From the NCBI GenBank assembly GCA_023432725.1, contig JAEYUH010000339.1, forward strand, positions 1 to 6,802: DNA of 6,802 nt. Reading direction: 5' to 3'. Position numbers and translations under genes: made by a program. This stretch comes from Actinomycetes bacterium. GTDB lineage: Bacteria > Actinomycetota > Actinomycetes > Propionibacteriales > Propionibacteriaceae. Shown piece after piece: positions 1-6,075 of this stretch (its first letter is position 1; the number at the start of each line of letters is the position of its first letter). The notes under the pieces were generated by a model, which saw nothing but the letters and a program-made list of their open reading frames with translations, was not told the origin of the DNA and made no database searches.

Positions 1-346
<346 letters not shown>

Positions 347-362
<16 letters not shown>

Positions 363-400
363 CGAACAAGCAGGAGTCGCGCCCATGACATGCACGCCAT
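347..400 (-). CDS. leuL: leuA leader peptide with three consecutive Leu codons
   Basis: A 17-codon ORF upstream of leuA encodes MACMSWARLLLVRRSGA and ends in TAG at 349-347. A nested in-frame ATG at 391-389 would give a 14-residue form. Codons CTC CTG CTT (376-368) are three leucines in a row, followed by Val GTT, the pattern of a leucine-sensing leader peptide. The last codons (362-350) form the left arm of a hairpin, which links ribosome position to RNA folding. Neither ATG has a convincing Shine-Dalgarno. A weak promoter guess (TTGGCG at 427-422, CACCAT at 404-399, 17-bp spacer) would start transcription near 392, making the inner ATG leaderless. Leader peptides upstream of amino-acid genes are well known in Actinobacteria. 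The ORF and Leu run are seen directly; function is inferred. The symbol is by analogy. Confidence 0.75.
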
Positions 401-427
401 GGTGCCACAGCGTCGGTCATGCGCCAA
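399..427 (-). promoter_or_regulatory. weak candidate promoter for the leuA leader
   Basis: On the minus strand, TTGGCG (427-422) and CACCAT (404-399) are separated by 17 bp. The -35 element is fair; the -10 element matches TATAAT at only three positions. If used, transcription would begin around 392, directly at or beside the inner leader-peptide ATG (391). This is the best candidate I can find in the 63 bp between the era stop and the leader ORF, but it is a guess. Read-through from era is an alternative source of leuA mRNA, since no U-tailed terminator is visible after era. Confidence 0.25.
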
Positions 428-463
428 GCACTGCCGCCGATTGAGATGGGGGTGAGCCGGGGG

Positions 464-1378
464 TCAGAAGCCGAGCTTGTTGAGCTGCTTGGGGTCGCGC
501 TGCCAGTCCTTGACGACCTTGACCTTGAGGTCGAGGTAGACCGGTGTGCCGAGCAGCGCGACGATCTGCTGCCGCGCTGCCGTCCCGACCTCGCGCAGCC
601 GCTGGCCGCGGTGCCCGATCACAATCCCCTTCTGGGAATCCCGCTCGACCACCATGGAGGCATAGATGTCCATCAGCGGACGGTCGGCCCGACGACCCTC
701 GCGCAGGCCCATCTCCTCGATCACCACGGTCAGCGAGTGGGGCAGCTCGTCCTCGACCCCCTCCAGCGCCGCCTCGCGGATCAGCTCCGCGATTCTGGTC
801 TCGGTCGGCTCGTCGGTGACCTCCCCCTCGGGGTACAGCCGCGGCCCCTCGGGCAGCAGCTTCACCAGCTCGTCGGCCACCACGCCGACCTGGTCGTCGG
901 TCAGCGCCGACACCGGCACTATGGACGCCCACCGGATCCCGAGCTTCTCCTCGAGCGAGGCGATCTTCAGCAGGTGCTGGGCCATCCGGGCCGGCTTCAC
1001 CAGGTCGGACTTGGTCGCCAGCGCGACCAGCGCCGGCGGCCTGGCGAGCTTGGCGATCTCGCCGACCAGGAACTCGTCCCCCGGGCCGATCCGCTCGTTC
1101 GACGGCAGGCAGACCCCGATCACGTCCACCTCGGACCAGGTGTCGTAGACCAGGTCGTTGAGCCTCTCGCCCAGCAGCGTCCGGGGACGGTGCAGGCCTG
1201 GGGTGTCGACCAGGATCAGCTGGGCGTCCGGCCGGTTCACGATGCCGCGGATGACGTGGCGCGTGGTCTGCGGCTTGGAGGACGAGATCGCGACCTTGGT
1301 GCCGACGAGGGCGTTGAGCAGGGTCGACTTCCCGGCGTTCGGACGCCCGACGAAGCAGGCGAACCCCGACCTGGTCAC
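464..1378 (-). CDS. era: GTPase Era, 16S rRNA-binding small-subunit assembly factor
   Basis: A 304-residue protein of normal Era length. G1/P-loop GRPNAGKST is at 11-19, the G2 region KPQTTRH at 35-41, G3 DTPG at 58-61, G4 TKSD at 122-125 and G5 SAL at 157-159. The C-terminal KH domain carries the RNA-binding loop GIVIGHRGQ at 251-259. Era binds the 3' end of 16S rRNA and acts as a GTP-dependent checkpoint in 30S maturation. G4 has Thr where the canonical motif has Asn; TK(T/S)D is, as I recall, usual in actinobacterial Era. The GTG start (1378-1376) overlaps the stop of the upstream CorC-like gene by 4 nt (GTGA) and is preceded by GGAGGG at 1388-1383. The open frame extends further upstream, but that part has no Era similarity and lies inside the upstream gene. 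It is the last gene of the phoH-ybeY-corC-era operon. Confidence 0.97.
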   Translation of the reverse strand: MTRSGFACFVGRPNAGKSTLLNALVGTKVAISSSKPQTTRHVIRGIVNRPDAQLILVDTPGLHRPRTLLGERLNDLVYDTWSEVDVIGVCLPSNERIGPGDEFLVGEIAKLARPPALVALATKSDLVKPARMAQHLLKIASLEEKLGIRWASIVPVSALTDDQVGVVADELVKLLPEGPRLYPEGEVTDEPTETRIAELIREAALEGVEDELPHSLTVVIEEMGLREGRRADRPLMDIYASMVVERDSQKGIVIGHRGQRLREVGTAARQQIVALLGTPVYLDLKVKVVKDWQRDPKQLNKLGF

Positions 1379-2706
1379 GAGGCCCTCCGGGCGGATTCCT
1401 CCGCCAGCTTGGCAGCCACCTCGGCGGCGGCGTCGGAGTCGTCGTCGACGAGGGAGGCCAGCACGGTCTGGATGGTGTGCCGCCGCCCGGTACCGCGCTC
1501 GGCCACCAGTTCGATGCCCTCCCAACGCACCACCGAACCGGGAATCGGCACCTTGTTCAGCTCTTTGGCCATCAGTCCGAGCACCGTGTCCACCTCTTCG
1601 TCGTCGACCCGCAGGCCGAACAGCTCGCCCAGGTCGTCGATCGGCAGCCGGGCGGACACCCGGAACCGCTGGTCGTCCAGTTCGGTGACCGGAGGCACCT
1701 CCTGGTCGTACTCGTCGACGATCTCGCCGACGATCTCCTCCAGCACGTCCTCGATGGTGGCCAGCCCTGCCGTGCCGCCGAACTCGTCGATCACGATCAC
1801 CACGTGGCTGCGGGTGAGCTGCATCTCGCCGAGCAGCTCATCGACCGGCTTGGAGTCCGGGCAGAAGGTGGGCGGCCGCATCACCGACTCGACGGTCTCG
1901 GAGGTCTGCGCCTTCGGGTTGTCGTACATCCGGCGGATGACATCCTTCAGGTAGAGCACACCGACCACGTTGTCGATGTCCTCGTCGATCACGGGAATCC
2001 GGCTGAAGCCCGACCGCAGGGCAAGCGAAACTCCTTGCCGCAGCGATTTGGAGCGCTCGATGTAGACCATCTCGGTGCGCGGCACCATGACTTCCTTGAC
2101 GATGGTGTCACCGAGCTCGAAGACGGAGTGGATCATCTTCCGCTCTCCGGCCTCGATCAGGTCCTTCGCCTCGGCGATGTCGACCAGCTCGCGCAACTCG
2201 GCCTCGGAGGAGAACGGCCCGTCGGCGAACCCGCGTCCGGGCGTCAGCACGTTGCCGATCACGATCATCAACTGCGGGATCGGCCCGAGCACGGTGGCCA
2301 GCGCGTTCAGCGGCCCTGCCGAGAACAGCGCCACCTTGTCGATGTTCTGCCGCCCCAGGGTGCGCGGCGCAACGCCCAGCACGATGAAGGAGACCGCGAC
2401 CATGGTCGCCACCGGGAAGAGGATGCGCTGCCAGGCCTGGGCGAAGTGCTCCACGTAGACGAGGGTGACCAGCACGGTGGCGGTGATCTCCAGCAGCAGC
2501 CGGACGAACAGCAGGGTGTTGAGGTAGGGCGCCCTGTCGGCGACCATCTCCTGCAGCCGCCTGGCGCCCGGCCGTCCGTCGGCGGCCAGCGCGTCGGCCC
2601 GGGAGCGCGACATCGACGCGAAGGCGGTCTCGGCAGCGGTGAGCAGGGAGGCCAGCACGACGCACGCGAAGGCCACCCCCACCACTATCCATTGGTCCTG
2701 GGTCAT
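1375..2706 (-). CDS. CorC/HlyC-type membrane protein: CNNM domain, CBS pair, CorC_HlyC domain
   Basis: 443 residues. The N-terminal CNNM (DUF21) domain has hydrophobic segments at about 6-28, 63-86, 94-114 and 126-153, with the typical AAETAF motif at 24-29. Two CBS motifs follow at about 205-260 (MVPRTEMVYIE, then FSRIPVIDEDIDNVVGVLYLKD) and 272-332, the second containing IDEFGGTAGLATIEDVLEEIVGEI-type sequence. A CorC_HlyC domain sits at about 345-418 and the tail is charged. Relatives are linked to Mg2+/Co2+ homeostasis, and bacterial CNNM proteins are proposed Na+-coupled Mg2+ exporters with CBS domains binding nucleotide. The old haemolysin label is not supported as a function. The ATG at 2706-2704 is 7 nt after the ybeY stop; its nearest SD, GGGAGG (2724-2719), is 12 nt away, which is long, so coupling to ybeY translation is likely. 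Its end overlaps the era start. Family is clear, transported ion inferred. Confidence 0.93.
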   Translation of the reverse strand: MTQDQWIVVGVAFACVVLASLLTAAETAFASMSRSRADALAADGRPGARRLQEMVADRAPYLNTLLFVRLLLEITATVLVTLVYVEHFAQAWQRILFPVATMVAVSFIVLGVAPRTLGRQNIDKVALFSAGPLNALATVLGPIPQLMIVIGNVLTPGRGFADGPFSSEAELRELVDIAEAKDLIEAGERKMIHSVFELGDTIVKEVMVPRTEMVYIERSKSLRQGVSLALRSGFSRIPVIDEDIDNVVGVLYLKDVIRRMYDNPKAQTSETVESVMRPPTFCPDSKPVDELLGEMQLTRSHVVIVIDEFGGTAGLATIEDVLEEIVGEIVDEYDQEVPPVTELDDQRFRVSARLPIDDLGELFGLRVDDEEVDTVLGLMAKELNKVPIPGSVVRWEGIELVAERGTGRRHTIQTVLASLVDDDSDAAAEVAAKLAEESARRAS

Positions 2707-2713
2707 GGCCGGC

Positions 2714-3169
2714 TCATGCCTCCCGGTGCTCCGACCAGGCCTGGATGATCCGGTCGTTCAGGTCGAACATGACCTTCTTCTCGGCCGGTTCGGCGTGGTC
2801 GTGCCCCAGCAGGTGCAGCAGGCCGTGGACGAGCAGGTAGTCGGCCTCCTCCTCGGCGGTCCGGTCGTGCTCGGCGGCCTGGGCGGCGGTCACCTCAGGG
2901 CACAGGACGATGTCGCCCAGCAGGCCCAGCGGCGGCTCGTCGTCCCCTGACGGCGCCCGCAGCTCGTCCATCGGGAAGGACAGCACGTCGGTCGGCCCCG
3001 GCTCGTCCATGTACTTCTCGTGGTAGGCGCTCATCGTGTCGGGGTCGACCAGCAGGATCGACAGCTCCGACTGCGGGTGGATCCGCAGCAGGTCGAGCGC
3101 GAACCGGGCGAGGCCGACCAGCCGCTCGGTGTCGACCTCGACCCCTGACTCGTTGTTGAGGTCGATCAT
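2714..3169 (-). CDS. ybeY: YbeY endoribonuclease / rRNA maturation factor
   Basis: 151 residues, standard length for this UPF0054 metalloprotein family. The zinc site H3xH5xH is complete: H115, H119 and H125 within HGLLHLLGHDH (115-125). The conserved block PGPTDVLSFPMDEL is at 58-70 and LGDIVLCPE at 84-92. In E. coli YbeY acts in 16S rRNA 3'-end maturation and 70S quality control, and it functions with Era. Finding it in one operon with era and phoH fits a shared ribosome-maturation role. The ATG (3169-3167) overlaps the phoH stop by 4 nt (ATGA) and is preceded by AGGAAG at 3180-3175 with a 5-nt spacer, so the start is well supported. The position before the last catalytic His-containing pair is His where E. 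coli has Tyr (GHDH versus GYDH), which I take as ordinary lineage variation. Confidence 0.96.
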   Translation of the reverse strand: MIDLNNESGVEVDTERLVGLARFALDLLRIHPQSELSILLVDPDTMSAYHEKYMDEPGPTDVLSFPMDELRAPSGDDEPPLGLLGDIVLCPEVTAAQAAEHDRTAEEEADYLLVHGLLHLLGHDHAEPAEKKVMFDLNDRIIQAWSEHREA

Positions 3170-4155
3170 CGGTGCTTCCTGTGGTTGCCCAGCGTCGCCT
3201 CGTACCTGTCGTAGGCGGCGACGATCCGTCCGACCAGCTTGTGGCGCACCACGTCGTGGCTGGTCAGCGTGCAGAACGAGATGTCCTGGACGCCGTCGAG
3301 GATCTCCCCCACCGCGCGCAGGCCGCTACGGGTGCCGGTGGGCAGATCGATCTGGGTGACGTCGCCGGTCACCACCATCTGGGAGTTGAAGCCGAGGCGG
3401 GTGAGGAACATCTTCATCTGCTCCATCGAGGTGTTCTGCGCCTCGTCGAGGATGATGAACGCGTCGTTGAGGGTGCGGCCCCGCATGTAGGCCAGCGGCG
3501 CCACCTCGATGGTGCCTGCGGTCAGCAGCCGCGGCACGCTCTCGGGGTCGAGCATGTCGTGCAGGGCGTCGTATAGCGGCCGCAGGTAGGGGTCGATCTT
3601 GTCGTTGAGCGTCCCTGGCAGGAAGCCCAGCCGCTCCCCCGCCTCGATCGCCGGACGGGTCAGGATGATCCGGTTCACCTGCTTGGCCTGCAGCGCCTGG
3701 ACGGCCTTGGCCACCGCGAGGTAGGTCTTGCCCGTGCCGGCGGGGCCGATCCCGAAGACCACGGTGTGGGCGTCGATGGCGTCCACGTACCGCTTCTGGT
3801 TGAGGGTCTTGGGACGGATCGTCTTTCCGCGGCTGGACAGGATGTTCTGGGTCAGCACCTCGGCCGCAGGGACGTCGTGCGACACCATCCCCACCACCCG
3901 CTCGACGGCGTCGGCGGTCAGGCCCTGGCCGGTGCGGACGATGGTGATGAGTTCGGTGAGGACGTCGGCGGCGGCGGTGACGGCGGCCGGATCGCCCACC
4001 AGCGTGATCTCGTTGCCGCGGACGTGCAGGTCGGCGTCGAGCGAGGATTCGAGGATCTTGAGGAATTCGTCGCGCGGCCCGAGCACCGACACCATGTTGA
4101 TCGAGACCGGAACTGCGACATGGCGCTCGGCGGTGGCTGGGATGGGCTGGTTCAG
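3166..4155 (-). CDS. phoH: PhoH family ATPase, probable CTG start
   Basis: 329 residues from the proposed start. Walker A GPAGTGKT is at 137-144 and Walker B IILDEAQN at 234-241. Other family blocks are [17 protein letters not shown] (165-181) and [12 protein letters not shown] (261-272). The first about 100 residues form the small N-terminal domain with [11 protein letters not shown] (44-54). PhoH-like proteins are RecA-fold ATPases, probably nucleic-acid remodellers; the name comes from E. coli phosphate-starvation induction and says little about role. Genomic coupling to ybeY suggests RNA/ribosome work. Start choice: the frame is open to an ATG at 4245, but that would cross the promoter and overlap the divergent gene. 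The first strong SD, AGGAGG at 4165-4160, is followed after 4 nt by CTG (4155-4153). The next in-frame ATG (4095) has no SD and would trim family-conserved sequence. CTG is therefore preferred, which automated callers would miss. Confidence 0.9.
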   Translation of the reverse strand: MNQPIPATAERHVAVPVSINMVSVLGPRDEFLKILESSLDADLHVRGNEITLVGDPAAVTAAADVLTELITIVRTGQGLTADAVERVVGMVSHDVPAAEVLTQNILSSRGKTIRPKTLNQKRYVDAIDAHTVVFGIGPAGTGKTYLAVAKAVQALQAKQVNRIILTRPAIEAGERLGFLPGTLNDKIDPYLRPLYDALHDMLDPESVPRLLTAGTIEVAPLAYMRGRTLNDAFIILDEAQNTSMEQMKMFLTRLGFNSQMVVTGDVTQIDLPTGTRSGLRAVGEILDGVQDISFCTLTSHDVVRHKLVGRIVAAYDRYEATLGNHRKHR

Positions 4156-4159
4156 CGGT

Positions 4160-4165
4160 CCTCCT
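4160..4165 (-). promoter_or_regulatory. Shine-Dalgarno deciding the phoH start
   Basis: AGGAGG on the minus strand is the strongest SD in the window. It lies 4 nt before CTG at 4155-4153. No in-frame ATG, GTG or TTG occurs between it and the ATG at 4095, 65 nt further on, so CTG is the only common near-cognate start at a usable distance. Confidence 0.65.
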
Positions 4166-4168
4166 GTG

Positions 4169-4187
4169 ACGATGGAACACCCATCGT
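4169..4187. repeat. perfect 7-5-7 inverted repeat over the phoH -10/+1 region
   Basis: ACGATGG (4169-4175) and CCATCGT (4181-4187) are perfect reverse complements around the 5-nt spacer AACAC. The repeat overlaps five of six bases of the predicted phoH -10 (4188-4183) and extends past the predicted start site. That is where a repressor operator for phoH would sit; it is 51 bp ahead of the divergent gene at 4239. Alternatively it could fold as a 5' hairpin in a transcript that begins further upstream. Seen directly; the role is inferred. Confidence 0.5.
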
Positions 4188-4188
4188 A
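4183..4188 (-). promoter_or_regulatory. predicted -10 element of the phoH operon promoter
   Basis: TACGAT on the minus strand fits the actinobacterial TANNNT -10 consensus. It would put the transcription start near 4176 and leave a roughly 20-nt 5' UTR ending in the AGGAGG site. No convincing -35 is found 16-18 bp upstream (the sequence there is GC-rich), so a sigma factor with weak -35 needs or an activator may be involved. Confidence 0.45.
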
Positions 4189-4212
4189 CCCAGCGTGGCC
4201 ATGCGCCGCACC

Positions 4213-4227
4213 GCCGCCCCAGGCGGC
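4213..4227. repeat. perfect 6-bp hairpin just ahead of the divergent membrane-protein gene
   Basis: GCCGCC (4213-4218) and GGCGGC (4222-4227) flank the 3-nt loop CCA. The structure ends 11 nt before the ATG at 4239. In RNA it could hide the initiation region or act in the 5' UTR. A competing pairing exists between CATGCGCCGC (4200-4209) and GCGGCATG (4224-4231), with one bulged base. In such GC-rich DNA, 6-bp hairpins arise by chance, so significance is modest. Confidence 0.3.
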
Positions 4228-4238
4228 ATGCTGGTGCG

Positions 4239-5063
4239 ATGGCAAGGGCCGTGGCAGAACCCGCCACCCCGACGGCGCCCGCCGGGGTGACCGCGATGGT
4301 GCTGGTGAGCGGCAGCGCCGTGCCGCTGATCGCCCTCCAGCAGTTCTGGCTCGGGCTGGCGGTGCTGGTGGCGGGGATCGGCCTGGCCGCGGTGGTCGAC
4401 CGGGTGCTGATGCGCTCCCTCGTGCCGGTGGGGATCGGGCTGGTGCTGCTGGGCTCCACCCCGCTCGAGGCCGACCTGTCCGACCTCGGGATGGTGCGGT
4501 TCGCGCTGGTCCTCACCGCCGCGGTGGTCGTCCCCACCCTGCTGGCGCGCCGGCTGGTGGCCGGCGACGCCATCACCTTCCCGGTCAGGGGGACGCCGTG
4601 GACCACGGCGCGGTGGGTCTACCTGGCGGCCGTGATCGTGATCGGCTACCTGGTGCTGCCGTTCTATTTCGTCGGCTCGGGCACCTACCGCAACTGGCCC
4701 GCTGTGGCGGATCCGAACCAGATCGCCCGGCTGTTCGTCGGGGTCAACGCCGTCGGGATCTGGGACGAGCTGTTCTTCGTCTGCATCGTCTTCACGCTGT
4801 ACCGGCGCCACGTCCGGCTGTGGCTGGCCAACCTGCTGCAGGCGACGATCTTCGTCTCGTTCCTGTGGGAGCTCGGCTACCGCTCGTGGGGCCCGGTGCT
4901 GACCATTCCGTTCGCCCTCGTGCAGGGCTGGATCTTCGCCGCCACTGCGTCCCTGGGCTATGTGGTGACGGTGCACCTGATCTTCGACGCGATCATCTTC
5001 ATGATCCTCGTCCACGCCCACAACCCCGAGCTGTTCGACATCTTCGTCACGATCCCGCGGTGA
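4239..5063 (+). CDS. CPBP-like multi-pass membrane protein with degenerate protease motifs
   Basis: 274 residues, mostly hydrophobic, with about seven or eight membrane segments (about 22-54, 60-74, 86-106, 124-146, 164-188, 195-213, 218-240, 241-259). The C-terminal half resembles the CPBP (Abi, Rce1-like) intramembrane protease family. The motif-1 equivalent is WDELFFV (175-181), where the family has EExxxR: the first Glu is Asp176, Glu177 is kept and Arg is Val181. The motif-2 region FVSFLWELG (205-213) lacks the expected FxxxH histidine. HLIFD (246-250) matches the last motif, with H246 and D250. Proteolytic activity is therefore doubtful. The first 15-20 residues are Ala/Pro/Thr-rich and not obviously part of the domain. 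The ATG at 4239 has no SD; an in-frame ATG at 4296 (residue 20) follows GGGGTGA with a 5-nt gap and is a credible alternative start. Divergent from phoH, convergent with pip. Substrate and role unknown. Confidence 0.78.
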   Translation: MARAVAEPATPTAPAGVTAMVLVSGSAVPLIALQQFWLGLAVLVAGIGLAAVVDRVLMRSLVPVGIGLVLLGSTPLEADLSDLGMVRFALVLTAAVVVPTLLARRLVAGDAITFPVRGTPWTTARWVYLAAVIVIGYLVLPFYFVGSGTYRNWPAVADPNQIARLFVGVNAVGIWDELFFVCIVFTLYRRHVRLWLANLLQATIFVSFLWELGYRSWGPVLTIPFALVQGWIFAATASLGYVVTVHLIFDAIIFMILVHAHNPELFDIFVTIPR

Positions 5064-5081
5064 CCCCGGCCGGGTCGCCGC
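5057..5081. terminator. candidate bidirectional terminator hairpin between convergent genes
   Basis: GCGGTGACCC (5057-5066) and GGGTCGCCGC (5072-5081) form a 10-bp stem with one G-U pair and the loop CGGCC. It includes the TGA of the membrane-protein gene (5061-5063) and stops 2 bp short of the pip stop at 5085-5083. No T-run follows on either strand. That is common for actinobacterial hairpin terminators but makes the call less sure. The two stop codons are only 19 bp apart, so this hairpin fills essentially the whole spacer. Confidence 0.55.
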
Positions 5082-5082
5082 C

Positions 5083-6075
5083 TCAGCCGGCGAACCTGTC
5101 CGTTGCGGCGACCAGTTCGGCAGCGATCGCCGGCTCCATGGCCGAGTGGCCCGCGAGGACCACCCGGTAATCGGCCTCGGGCCAGGCTCGGTGCAGGTCG
5201 TCGGCCGTCACCACGGGGCAGGGCAGGTCGTAGGCGCCCTGGACGATCACCCCGGGGATGTGACGGATCCGTCCGGCGTCGGCGATCAGCTGGCCCTCGG
5301 CGAACCAGCCGCCGTTGACGAAATAGTGGTTCTCGATCCTGGCGAAGGCGAGCGCGAAGGACGGGTCGGAGAACTCGTCCACCAGCGCCTGCGAGAACTG
5401 GAGGGTGGACGTGGCGGCCTCCCAGGTCGTCCACGCCACTCCCGCCGGCAGGTGAACCGCCGGGTCGGGGTTGAACAGCAGCTCGTGGTAGGCCGCGATC
5501 CGGTCGCCGGTGAAGCCCTCCCCCAGCGGGGCCTCGAAGGACCGCCACCACACCGGGGCAAGGTTGGCCGCGCCCCCGTTGTAGTACCAGTCGAGCTCGC
5601 TGCGCCGCAGCGTGAAGATGCCGCGCAGCACCAGTTCGGTGACCCGCTCGGGGTGCGTCTGGGCGTACGCCAGCGCCAGCGCGCTGCCCCAGGACCCGCC
5701 GAAGACCAGCCAGGAGTCGATCCCCCGGTCGGTACGCAGCCGCTCCAGGTCGGCCACCAGGTGCCAGGTGGTGTTGGTGCCCAGGTCGGCGTCCGGGGCG
5801 CTGGCGTGCGGGGTGCTGCGCCCGCAGCCGCGCTGGTCGAAGAGCACCACCCGGTACTTCTGCGGGTCGAAGAACCTGCGGTACGCCGGGTTCACCCCGC
5901 CACCCGGGCCGCCGTGGACGAAGACCGCGGGCTTGCCGTCAGGGTTGCCGCACTCCTCCCAGTACAGCTCGTGTCCGTCGCCCACCGCCAGCCGTCCGGT
6001 GAGGTACGGCTCGACCGGCGGGTACAGCGCGGGCGGATCGGACGGGATGAGGGTGGGGTCAGTCGTCATCGTCAT
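5083..6075 (-). CDS. pip: proline iminopeptidase-type alpha/beta hydrolase (peptidase S33)
   Basis: 330 residues, close to the usual length (about 310-330) of prolyl aminopeptidases, cytoplasmic enzymes that release N-terminal proline from peptides. The oxyanion-hole motif HGGPGGG is at 54-60, followed by VVLFDQRGCGRSTPH (76-90). The nucleophile elbow GGSWGS is at 126-131 with Ser128. The catalytic acid is probably D283 in GAYD (280-283), and the base is H310 in AGHS. The WW/DW-rich cap region (about 160-260) fits the S33 family. The family usually has GRYD around the acid; here Arg is Ala281, so substrate preference may differ. There is no signal peptide. The ATG at 6075 (a second, in frame, at 6069) lies inside the end of the DUF5709 gene (17-nt overlap) with no SD, so translation is probably coupled to the upstream gene. 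Family confidence is high; the exact substrate is inferred. Confidence 0.9.
   Translation of the reverse strand: MTMTTDPTLIPSDPPALYPPVEPYLTGRLAVGDGHELYWEECGNPDGKPAVFVHGGPGGGVNPAYRRFFDPQKYRVVLFDQRGCGRSTPHASAPDADLGTNTTWHLVADLERLRTDRGIDSWLVFGGSWGSALALAYAQTHPERVTELVLRGIFTLRRSELDWYYNGGAANLAPVWWRSFEAPLGEGFTGDRIAAYHELLFNPDPAVHLPAGVAWTTWEAATSTLQFSQALVDEFSDPSFALAFARIENHYFVNGGWFAEGQLIADAGRIRHIPGVIVQGAYDLPCPVVTADDLHRAWPEADYRVVLAGHSAMEPAIAAELVAATDRFAG

Noticed and set aside
419..1954. 511-codon open frame on the plus strand, antisense to era and the CorC-like gene
   Set aside because: Both minus-strand genes have clear family motifs. The antisense translation is low-complexity Arg/Ser/Asp/Gln-rich and spans the junction of the two genes, as expected from GC-rich third positions.
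1375..2706. Haemolysin label for the CorC-like protein
   Set aside because: The CNNM-CBS-CorC_HlyC architecture fits an ion-homeostasis membrane protein. Haemolysin is a legacy name with no support here.
1477..2748. 423-codon open frame on the plus strand opposite the CorC-like gene
   Set aside because: The translation is dominated by His/Gln/Asp/Gly with no domain, and it mirrors a well-supported CNNM-CBS gene.
3326..4606. 426-codon minus-strand frame overlapping phoH and crossing into the divergent gene
   Set aside because: It crosses two real genes and a promoter. Its translation is Arg/Pro/Ser-rich without motifs.
3728..5170. 480-codon plus-strand frame over phoH, the CPBP-like gene and the pip end
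   Set aside because: It is out of frame with the motif-bearing proteins on both strands and low in complexity.
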